A DNA stretch of 64,000 nucleotides from Idiomarina sp. MD25a (GTDB lineage Bacteria > Pseudomonadota > Gammaproteobacteria > Enterobacterales > Alteromonadaceae). The position numbers and the translations under genes were made by a program. Shown in pieces: positions 19,904 through 27,646 of the stretch; positions within the stretch are counted from its first letter, which is position 1, and each line of letters begins with the position of its first letter. The notes beneath the pieces were generated by a model. That model had not been told where the DNA came from. It saw only the letters and a program-made list of their open reading frames with translations, and searched no databases. The stretch lies in the NCBI RefSeq assembly GCF_001870515.1, contig NZ_MDGT01000002.1, forward strand, positions 434,066 to 498,065. Direction: 5' to 3'.

Positions 19904-20902
19904 TCAAATACTGTGAACTGAATCGCGTTCGATCACTCGAGGCTCAAACACGGTCTGGATATTATCGAGTTTTTGATGATAAATGTGTTTGAGTACCCAG
20001 CGCGCTGCCATAACGCCCATGCCGCCAATGGGATAATCGATAGTGGTTAACTTTGGATACATGTAGTGGGAGAAGTTGACGTTATCAAAGCCGACAATAG
20101 ACAAGTCATCGGGCAGTCGCAGACCCTGTTCACGTGCCGTTGTAACAGCACCTGCTGCCATTTCGTCGTTCGCACACACGATAGCGGTGATATCAGCATC
20201 AGCATGTAGTAGTGCAGCAACGCCTTTGACCCCACCAAGTTCATGAAAGTCACCTTCGTAAAATAAGCTACTTTTAGATTCAATTCCATATTCAGCGAGC
20301 GCTCGCAAGTGACCTAGATAGCGCTGTTCAGCATCATTTTTCCACATAGGACCGGATATGTAGCCAATTTTACGGTGCCCGTTACGAAGCAAATGCTGAG
20401 TGGCGAGGTAACCGCCGTGCTGGTTATTCAGCGTCACACAGCGATCCGACAAACTCTCAACAAAACGATTGAGAATAACAAATGGCGTGCCGCTCTCATT
20501 AAGTTGACGTAAGTAGTCATCTGAAACCGCTTCGACATGTAAGATAAGAGCATCGCAGTTACGACTTTTTAAAAAGGCAATACTCTCTTTTTCTAACCGT
20601 TCATCACTGTGTCCGGCCGCTATGATGACGTGTTTTCCAGCACGTCGAAAAGCTGTTTCAATATCACTGAGTAAGGTACCAAAGAATGGGCCATTGAGTT
20701 CGGAAACGACAATGCCAATTGAGTTGGAGCGGCTCGATGCGAGCGACTGCGCGATAGAGTTTGGGTGATAGCCTAATTTATCCATCGCTTCTAAAACTTT
20801 TACACGAGTAGCTTCGCGCACAGGGGTATTGTTATTAATCACTCGTGAAACGGTGGCTAGTGAAACGCCCGCGAGTTTAGAGACTTCGTAAATAGTCGCC
20901 AT
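19904..20902 (-). CDS. LacI-family transcriptional regulator of the glucan locus
   Basis: A 332-residue repressor. Residues 2-50 form the LacI helix-turn-helix and hinge (ATIYEVSKLAGVSLATVSRVI), and the rest is a periplasmic-binding-protein-like effector domain. Its gene is the last of the GH1-transporter-regulator operon, one base after the symporter stop. The likely operator is the palindrome TGTAAGCGCTTTCA, of the CG-centred LacI type, found at both glycan promoters in this window. The likely inducer is a gluco-oligosaccharide or glucose derived from laminarin-type beta-glucan. The effector and operator assignment are inferred from context. Confidence 0.9.
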   Translation of the reverse strand: MATIYEVSKLAGVSLATVSRVINNNTPVREATRVKVLEAMDKLGYHPNSIAQSLASSRSNSIGIVVSELNGPFFGTLLSDIETAFRRAGKHVIIAAGHSDERLEKESIAFLKSRNCDALILHVEAVSDDYLRQLNESGTPFVILNRFVESLSDRCVTLNNQHGGYLATQHLLRNGHRKIGYISGPMWKNDAEQRYLGHLRALAEYGIESKSSLFYEGDFHELGGVKGVAALLHADADITAIVCANDEMAAGAVTTAREQGLRLPDDLSIVGFDNVNFSHYMYPKLTTIDYPIGGMGVMAARWVLKHIYHQKLDNIQTVFEPRVIERDSVHSI

Positions 20903-20903
20903 A

Positions 20904-22229
20904 TTATGAGTATTGCTCCAAGGCTTTTGAAATTTGTTGTACGCGCTTTTGCTTCAAACTGTAGCGTAGCATTACTGCTGCTACCAGCAATGAAGCAAAT
21001 GCTGGCAAAATGGTAAAGGCGATTTGAATACCATGTTGTGTTTCTACACTTTGAATTTGATTCGGGGCGTAATCGTAAAAGGCTAACCACCAACCGCTGA
21101 TAGCGCCACCCAGTGCTAGTCCGAACTTTATAAAGAAGACCACCGATGAATAAACTAAGCCAGTCGCCCGAACGCCGGTTTTCCAATAGCCGTAATCCGC
21201 TACGTCTGCTATTTTTGCCCATAACATGGGTGTACCCATTTGTAGGAATAACCCCCACCAAAAATACATGACAAAAGCGGCAATCAACTGATCAGGAGCC
21301 ACCCAATAGGCAGCGACACAAACGACAGCCGCAAGTACCTGAATACTAATATAGGCGTGCACTTTGTCCATATATCGGCATACATATTGAGCGAGTGCAC
21401 AACCGATTATATTACCTACCATACCGGTGCTTACGAAGGCGGTCACGAGGTCATCACGCAACAAATAATATTTTACGTAGTAAACGGCTAGGGTGTTTTT
21501 TAATGCGATGCCTGTCAGTACCAAAGCGGCTGCGATGGAGAGTCTTCGCCACTGTTCGTTCTGCCACAATGTTTTTAGTGCTTTGCGTAAAGCAAGTTGC
21601 TGTTGCTTCGGAGGTTTCACTCGTTCTTTAGTTCCACAGAAGCAGAGCACAAAAAGTAACATTCCGAGCACACTTAGTGCTGCGATTGTCAATTGATACC
21701 CAACAACCTGACTACCGCTACCTAACCAATCAACGAGTGGCAAAGTGCACGTGGTGACCAGTAAACCTCCCAGCATACCAAGCACGAATCGATACGACTG
21801 CACTGAAACACGTTCTGAGGGGTCTTCGGTGAGTACACCACCCAGCGCTGAGTAGGGGATGTTGATGGCGGTGTATGCTAGCATCAGGAGCGTATACGTG
21901 ATGTAGGCATAGATGAGTTTGCCGTTACTATCGAATTCGGGCGTGGTGAATGCGAATACACTAAAAACAGCAAAAGGGATGGCCATCCAGATTAAATAGG
22001 GGCGGAACTGACCGTGGCGCGAGCGCGTTTTGTCAGTCAGCAACCCCATCAGTGGATCGGTGATCGCATCAATTAGCCGCACTACCAAAAACATGGTACC
22101 CACGGCAGCCGCGGAGATACCAAAAATGTCCGTGTAAAAAAAAGCCAGAAACAACATGACCGTTTGGAAAATGATGTTACTGGCGGTGTCACCCAAGCCG
22201 TAGGCTATTTTTTCGGTGCGACTTAGCAT
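20904..22229 (-). CDS. GPH-family sugar:cation symporter (MelB-like MFS)
   Basis: A 441-residue inner-membrane protein with about 12 membrane helices. The N-terminus (EKIAYGLGDTASN) and the loop DPLMGLLTDKTRSRHGQFRPYL, holding the cation- and sugar-site acidic residues, are typical of the glycoside-pentoside-hexuronide family. Its start codon overlaps the end of the GH1 gene by 7 bases and carries its own GGAGGAT site. It probably imports glucosides such as laminaribiose or cellobiose for the cytosolic GH1 enzyme encoded just upstream. Confidence 0.88.
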   Translation of the reverse strand: MLSRTEKIAYGLGDTASNIIFQTVMLFLAFFYTDIFGISAAAVGTMFLVVRLIDAITDPLMGLLTDKTRSRHGQFRPYLIWMAIPFAVFSVFAFTTPEFDSNGKLIYAYITYTLLMLAYTAINIPYSALGGVLTEDPSERVSVQSYRFVLGMLGGLLVTTCTLPLVDWLGSGSQVVGYQLTIAALSVLGMLLFVLCFCGTKERVKPPKQQQLALRKALKTLWQNEQWRRLSIAAALVLTGIALKNTLAVYYVKYYLLRDDLVTAFVSTGMVGNIIGCALAQYVCRYMDKVHAYISIQVLAAVVCVAAYWVAPDQLIAAFVMYFWWGLFLQMGTPMLWAKIADVADYGYWKTGVRATGLVYSSVVFFIKFGLALGGAISGWWLAFYDYAPNQIQSVETQHGIQIAFTILPAFASLLVAAVMLRYSLKQKRVQQISKALEQYS

Positions 22230-23614
22230 ATATCCTCCACAGCGTGATGCCGTGATTGTCTAGCTAAGAGGAGTTGCTGTAAAGCTTTTGCACTATTTTT
22301 AAGCGTTCTACGTTGGGTGGAATAGTCTACATAAACAATTCCGAAGCGCTGTGTGTAGCCTTCTGCCCACTCAAAGTTATCCATGAGACTCCAGGCAAAA
22401 TAGCCCCGAATGTCGACACCTTGTTGGATTGCATCATGAACAGCGAGTAGGTGGCTCTGGAAGTAATCGACGCGCATGGCATCGTTAACTTCGTTATTGT
22501 CACAGACGTCAGCTGTCGCAATGCCGTTTTCTGTGATGAAAATCGGCGGTAAGTTATCGAACTCGCTATCCAATGACAGCAAAATTTCAGTCAGTCCTTT
22601 AGCGTAGACCTCCCAGCCCATGGTGGTAAGCCCTTCACCTGTTGCGGGTACATCTTTGAAACCATGTTGTTGGTTTGCTCTAAACACGGTACGGGTGTAG
22701 TAGTTCACTCCCAGAAAATCAAGTGACTGATTAATAAGCGCCATATCACCGGGCTCAATTTGGGGACGGTCTTCAACAGGGAGCCGCTCATACACGCTCG
22801 GATAGTGACCCGTGAGCATTGGTTGTAAATACCATAAGTTGTGATATTGATGAGCAAATTCAGCAGCATCCAGATCCTCTGGGCTAGAGTTCAGCGGGTG
22901 ACAAGGACTAAAGTTAAGTACAACCCCTAACTGTGGTGCATTGCTCTGTGCAAAATGTTGGCGCAGTGCTTGAAGCGCTAAACCGTGTGCCAAAAGTAGG
23001 TGGTGTGCAGCTTGGCGTCCCTGTTTGCGACGAGAACCTGCATCAGCTTGTGGCCCCGGTGCGTGAATACCCGCCTCATAGCCTAAATATGCACTGCAGA
23101 AAGGTTCATTCAGCGTTGCAATACTGGCTACTTTGCTACCTAGCGCATCGGCAATAACGGCGGCATAGTCAGCAAACCGATAGGCCGTCTCGCGGTTTAA
23201 CCATCCGCCTTGATCTTCCAAATACTGCGGTAGATCCCAATGGTATAGTGTTACGTGGGATTGAATTCCTCTTTCAGAGAGTGCGTCGACAAGCTTGATA
23301 TAAAAATTTAAGCCACTTCGGTTGATGTCGCCGTTGGCTTTAATCACACGTCCCCAAGCGATAGAAAAACGGTATGCATCAACACCCAATTCACTAATGA
23401 GTTCCACATCCTCTTGCCAACGGTGGATGTGGTCGCAGGCGATATCGCCATTGCTGCCATCCTTTATGGTATCGGGCTGATTACAGAAAGTGTCCCAAAT
23501 ACAGGTCTCGCGACCCGCACGATCGCCCTCTATCTGATACGACGAGGTCGCGACACCAAATGTAAAATTGGCGTGGTTTAAAGCAGATTGACTAGGAAGC
23601 GTTATTTTTTTCAT
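22223..23614 (-). CDS. GH1 beta-glucosidase
   Basis: A 463-residue glycoside hydrolase family 1 enzyme of normal length. The general acid/base Glu170 lies in TLNEP and the nucleophile Glu362 in FITENG; the N-terminal FTFGVATSSYQIEG and the C-terminal NFEWAEGYTQRFG signatures are intact. No signal peptide is seen, so it acts in the cytosol, releasing glucose from imported beta-glucosides. It heads the three-gene operon GH1-GPH symporter-LacI regulator, which is transcribed divergently from the FGHS transporter/GH3 operon across a shared operator. Confidence 0.94.
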   Translation of the reverse strand: MKKITLPSQSALNHANFTFGVATSSYQIEGDRAGRETCIWDTFCNQPDTIKDGSNGDIACDHIHRWQEDVELISELGVDAYRFSIAWGRVIKANGDINRSGLNFYIKLVDALSERGIQSHVTLYHWDLPQYLEDQGGWLNRETAYRFADYAAVIADALGSKVASIATLNEPFCSAYLGYEAGIHAPGPQADAGSRRKQGRQAAHHLLLAHGLALQALRQHFAQSNAPQLGVVLNFSPCHPLNSSPEDLDAAEFAHQYHNLWYLQPMLTGHYPSVYERLPVEDRPQIEPGDMALINQSLDFLGVNYYTRTVFRANQQHGFKDVPATGEGLTTMGWEVYAKGLTEILLSLDSEFDNLPPIFITENGIATADVCDNNEVNDAMRVDYFQSHLLAVHDAIQQGVDIRGYFAWSLMDNFEWAEGYTQRFGIVYVDYSTQRRTLKNSAKALQQLLLARQSRHHAVEDIC

Positions 23615-23670
23615 AAGAGTTCGCTCGTCGGGCAGGTTTTAATTGCCTTTGAATTAAATTATGCTATACA

Positions 23671-23684
23671 TGAAAGCGCTTACA
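23671..23684. promoter_or_regulatory. LacI-type operator at the divergent glucan promoter
   Basis: TGAAAGCGCTTACA is a near-perfect palindrome with the central CG of LacI-family operators. It lies in the 121-base region between the GH1 operon start (23614) and the sugar transporter start (23736). Its exact reverse complement lies upstream of the GH16-TBDR operon, which supports a common regulator, presumably the LacI protein encoded at 19904-20902. Confidence 0.8.
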
Positions 23685-23735
23685 TAATATTAGATGGTCC
23701 GATGGCTATCGTCAAAAATAAAGCAAGAGGGAATT

Positions 23736-25010
23736 ATGACAACTCCACAAACCTCAGCGTTGCATGGGAGTGGACAGCCGACCGATTATCGGTTTGCACT
23801 CACCGCACTTACATCACTGTTTTTTATTTGGGGCTTTATTACCTGCCTCAACGATATTCTTATCCCATACCTTCGCCTGCTATTCGATCTGAACTACGCT
23901 CAATCTATGTTGATTCAGTTCTGTTTCTTCGGTGCCTACTTTATTATTTCGGTGCCCGCCGGCTTAATGGTCGGTAAAATTGGCTATAAATCTGGAATTA
24001 TTGTCGGTCTACTGACAGCGGGTGCCGGCTGTGTATTGTTTTACCCAGCTGCTCAAATGGAAGTGTACGGGTTATTTCTGGGCGCGTTATTTATTCTAGC
24101 GTCGGGTGTGACGATTCTCCAAGTCGCCGCTAACCCTTATGTGACACGCTTAGGACCCGAAAAAACGTCATCCAGCCGTCTGACAATGACACAGGCGTTT
24201 AACTCGCTTGGTACCACCGTTGCTCCGTTTTTTGGTACATGGCTTATTTTTGGTGGCGTTGCAGATCCTGAAGTTTCGGGTGTTTCGAAAGACACGGTCT
24301 CATTGCCGTATTTCATTCTTGCTGCGACCCTCGTCATTATGGCCTTGGTGTTTGTTCGCTTAAAGCTACCTGCAATGGGTAAAGTCGACCAAGCAGCTCC
24401 GTTACCGACGCAGGGTGGTGCTTGGGGTCAAAAGCACTTAGTCTTGGGCGCGTTAGGTATCTTCGTCTACGTTGGTGCGGAAGTTGGTATCGGTAGTTTC
24501 CTTGCCATCTACCTGTCACAAGACAACATCGGTGGTATGTCGACTTCACAAGCTTCCCACTACATTTCTTGGTATTTTGGTGGCGCCATGGTGGGTCGTT
24601 TTATTGGTGCAGCCGTTATGCAACGTTTCGCTGGTAACCGCGTACTGTTATTTAATGCGGTCTGTGCCATGTTGCTGATACTGACCACAATCTTCAGTTC
24701 AGGAACATTAGCCATGTGGTCGATTTTGTTTGTCGGCTTATGCAATTCGATTATGTTCCCAACCATTTTCAGTTTAGCACTGCAAGGTTTAAAAGAGAGC
24801 ACGGGGCAGGGCTCGGGCATTCTTTGTTTGGCGATTGTCGGCGGTGCAGTATTACCGCTGTGTCAGGGCGCTTTAGCCGATATGATCGGCGTGCAAGCCG
24901 CGTTTGTCGTGCCGTTGATGTGTTACGCCTATATCGCCTATTACGGTTTCGCGGGTCACGTACCCCGAGCCTTTAAAAAAGCAAAGCAAACAGCTGAGGT
25001 TGCAGAATAA
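23736..25010 (+). CDS. FGHS-family sugar MFS transporter (FucP/GluP-like)
   Basis: A 424-residue inner-membrane protein with 12 predicted helices. The segment SLFFIWGFITCLNDILIPYL and the QVAANPYV motif are hallmarks of the fucose-glucose/galactose:H+ or Na+ symporter group (FucP, GluP, NagP). It probably takes up glucose or another monosaccharide freed in the periplasm by the GH3 and GH16 enzymes. The frame opens 42 bases earlier, but ATG 23736 has AAGAGGG directly upstream and the correct N-terminus. The GH3 gene overlaps by one base (TAATG), so the two form an operon under the divergent operator. Confidence 0.9.
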   Translation: MTTPQTSALHGSGQPTDYRFALTALTSLFFIWGFITCLNDILIPYLRLLFDLNYAQSMLIQFCFFGAYFIISVPAGLMVGKIGYKSGIIVGLLTAGAGCVLFYPAAQMEVYGLFLGALFILASGVTILQVAANPYVTRLGPEKTSSSRLTMTQAFNSLGTTVAPFFGTWLIFGGVADPEVSGVSKDTVSLPYFILAATLVIMALVFVRLKLPAMGKVDQAAPLPTQGGAWGQKHLVLGALGIFVYVGAEVGIGSFLAIYLSQDNIGGMSTSQASHYISWYFGGAMVGRFIGAAVMQRFAGNRVLLFNAVCAMLLILTTIFSSGTLAMWSILFVGLCNSIMFPTIFSLALQGLKESTGQGSGILCLAIVGGAVLPLCQGALADMIGVQAAFVVPLMCYAYIAYYGFAGHVPRAFKKAKQTAEVAE

Positions 25011-27529
25011 TGAGACACAAAAAATGGCTATTGGCTGCGCTACCGGCAGCCATTCTTTCGGCCTGTAGTACCGATTCACAGGCACCCACTGAAAACGATT
25101 CAGTATGGCCACAACTTGACATTCCAGTTGCGCAAAAATCGGCGATGGAGCAGCGTATCGACGAACTGCTCGGTGAAATGACACTGGAGCAAAAAGTCGC
25201 GCAAATGATCCAGCCAGAAATCCGTGACATTACTGTCGAAGATATGCGCCGATATGGCTTCGGTAGTTACTTGAATGGTGGTGGGGCGTTCCCAAATAAC
25301 GATAAATATGCAACGCCACAAGATTGGATTGCGCTTGCTGAGGCGATGTATCAGGCTTCAGTCGATGACAGCGTCGATGGTATTGATATCCCCACGATGT
25401 GGGGGACTGATGCGGTGCACGGTCATAACAACGTGTTAGGTGCAACCATATTTCCGCACAATATTGGTTTAGGTGCAGCGCGCAACCCAGCGCTTATAGA
25501 AGATATCGCTGAAGTGACGGCCACCGAAGTGATGGTCACAGGAATCGACTGGGTGTTTGCTCCGACTGTTGCGGTTGCACGCGATGTGCGTTGGGGACGT
25601 ACCTATGAGAGTTACTCGGAGGACCCTGCGGTTGTGCGTGATTATTCAGCATCCATCGTGCGCGGATTGCAAGGTCATGTAGACGGCGACTTTTTGTCTG
25701 AGAAAAACGTTATTAGTACGGTAAAACACTTTATTGGTGACGGTGGAACCACAGACGGTATTGACCAAGGTAATACCGAAGTCGATGAACAAACGTTATT
25801 TGATATTCATGCGCAAGGTTATGTGGGTGGACTCGAAGCTGGCGCGCAAACCGTAATGGCGAGTTTTAATCGTTGGAATGGTGAAAAAATCCATGGCAGT
25901 AAATACCTGCTGACGGATGTGCTTAAAGAGAAGATGGGCTTTGACGGATTTGTCGTCGGTGACTGGAACGGTCATGGACAAATTGAAGGTTGCACGAATG
26001 ATAACTGCCCACAAGCTGCAAATGCAGGTCTTGATGTCTATATGGTGCCTACTCAGGCGTGGAAGCCTTTGTACGAAAATCTTATTGCACAGGTGAAAGA
26101 TGGCACCATTGCTGAGTCCCGTATCGATGATGCAGTGCGCCGTATTTTACGTGTCAAAATGCGAGCAGGACTATTTGATAAACCGTCACCTGCTAACCGT
26201 CCATTATCGGGTAAAACCGAACTCATCGGTGCTGAAGAACACCGCGCAATTGCACGTCAAGCGGTACGTGAGTCTTTGGTACTGCTGAAAAACAATAATA
26301 ATGTGTTGCCAATCAAACCGAATCAGCGTGTATTAGTGGCTGGTCCTGCAGCTGACAATATCGGTCAACAGTCGGGTGGCTGGACCATTAGTTGGCAAGG
26401 TACAGGTAACTCAAATGAAGACTTCCCTGGTGGTACGTCGATATATGATGGTATCGCTGAGGCTGTAACACAAGCTGGCGGCGAAACAGAGCTTGCTATT
26501 AATGGTGAATATCAAGAAAAACCTGATATTGCAGTGGTCGTTTATGGTGAAACACCCTACGCAGAAGGTAATGGCGACATTGACAATGTAGATTATCAAC
26601 GCGGCAACGCGGTTGATCTCGAGCTGCTAAAGCGGCTTAAAGAAAAAGGTATCCCTGTCGTTTCAGTGTTTATCAGTGGTCGTCCGATGTACGTCAACCC
26701 AGAAATGAATGCATCAGATGCTTTTGTAGCTGCGTGGCTACCGGGTAGCGAAGGTGGGGGTGTAGCTGATGTATTGGTGACCGATGAAAATGGGCAGGTG
26801 CGTTACCCGATTACAGGGCAACTCCCGTTCTCATGGCCTAAAGCGCCGACTCAAGGTCGACTCAACGGTGACGAGGTAGGCTACGACCCATTGTTTAAAC
26901 TAGGTTATGGCTTGAGCTTTGATGACAATGTAACCATTGACACATTAAACACGGATTTCGCGGGCAGCGATGTGCCGTTAGAAATGGCTATCTTTGATCG
27001 CGCGCCGCAAGCGCCGTGGCGTTTAATGATAGGTAACCGTGATGAGCGAAGCGAAGTGACCAGCAGCATTCAGTCACTGAGCGGCGTGCAAACTGAAACC
27101 TTTGATGATCAAGTGCAAGAGGATGCGCGACGCTTCACTTTCACAGGGGACGGCACAGGTTATTTTAGTTTTGTTAGCCCTTTCCCACGTGATCTGCGCG
27201 CGTATAGTGTAGACGGTGGTGTGTTGAGTCTAACCGTTAAAGCCGATCCGAATCAGCCGTTAACTTTGTCACTTAACTGTGGCGCCGACAGCTGTGAATT
27301 TAGCCAAGCTATTGACGGCTATTTAAATGATGACTCAGCAGAGCAATGGACGACGTTAGACGTATCTGTTCAATGCTTAGAACAAGCGGGTGTTACCACC
27401 GCGAGCACCGGTGAAGTGGTGCGTTTAGGCAGCTCAGCAAGCACGTCTGTGAGCATTCGCGATGTACGCTTGCAGGTGGCCGATGGGATTAACGGTGAGG
27501 CGCTTTGTCCGTTGGGTGAAGATGACTAA
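25010..27529 (+). CDS. GH3 beta-glucosidase lipoprotein with ExoP-like C-terminal domain
   Basis: An 839-residue exo-acting glucan hydrolase. The N-terminus is a lipoprotein signal (lipobox LSAC, Cys about 19), so it is anchored in a membrane and faces the periplasm or outside. The GH3 N-terminal barrel carries the nucleophile Asp318 in FVVGDWNGHG; the (alpha/beta)6 sandwich follows to about residue 640. The last ~200 residues are a beta-rich, galactose-binding-like domain typical of ExoP-type marine GH3 enzymes. It would release glucose from beta-1,3-, 1,4- or 1,6-gluco-oligosaccharides. It is cotranscribed with the sugar transporter. Confidence 0.93.
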   Translation: MRHKKWLLAALPAAILSACSTDSQAPTENDSVWPQLDIPVAQKSAMEQRIDELLGEMTLEQKVAQMIQPEIRDITVEDMRRYGFGSYLNGGGAFPNNDKYATPQDWIALAEAMYQASVDDSVDGIDIPTMWGTDAVHGHNNVLGATIFPHNIGLGAARNPALIEDIAEVTATEVMVTGIDWVFAPTVAVARDVRWGRTYESYSEDPAVVRDYSASIVRGLQGHVDGDFLSEKNVISTVKHFIGDGGTTDGIDQGNTEVDEQTLFDIHAQGYVGGLEAGAQTVMASFNRWNGEKIHGSKYLLTDVLKEKMGFDGFVVGDWNGHGQIEGCTNDNCPQAANAGLDVYMVPTQAWKPLYENLIAQVKDGTIAESRIDDAVRRILRVKMRAGLFDKPSPANRPLSGKTELIGAEEHRAIARQAVRESLVLLKNNNNVLPIKPNQRVLVAGPAADNIGQQSGGWTISWQGTGNSNEDFPGGTSIYDGIAEAVTQAGGETELAINGEYQEKPDIAVVVYGETPYAEGNGDIDNVDYQRGNAVDLELLKRLKEKGIPVVSVFISGRPMYVNPEMNASDAFVAAWLPGSEGGGVADVLVTDENGQVRYPITGQLPFSWPKAPTQGRLNGDEVGYDPLFKLGYGLSFDDNVTIDTLNTDFAGSDVPLEMAIFDRAPQAPWRLMIGNRDERSEVTSSIQSLSGVQTETFDDQVQEDARRFTFTGDGTGYFSFVSPFPRDLRAYSVDGGVLSLTVKADPNQPLTLSLNCGADSCEFSQAIDGYLNDDSAEQWTTLDVSVQCLEQAGVTTASTGEVVRLGSSASTSVSIRDVRLQVADGINGEALCPLGEDD

Positions 27530-27559
27530 GTGACACAGCTTACTGACTCTGTGTAAAAG

Positions 27560-27591
27560 AAAGGCCAGCTAATAACTTAGCTGGCCTTTTT
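27560..27591. terminator. Bidirectional terminator between the GH3 and TonB-receptor genes
   Basis: A perfect 13-bp stem (27560-27572 with 27577-27589) with a TAAC loop is flanked by A-rich and T-rich ends. It lies between two convergent operons and could serve both. Confidence 0.85.
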
Positions 27592-27646
27592 AATGAGTGT
27601 TGCTTGTTGGTCCAGGGAAGACAACAAGCAACTGAGTTACGCAAAC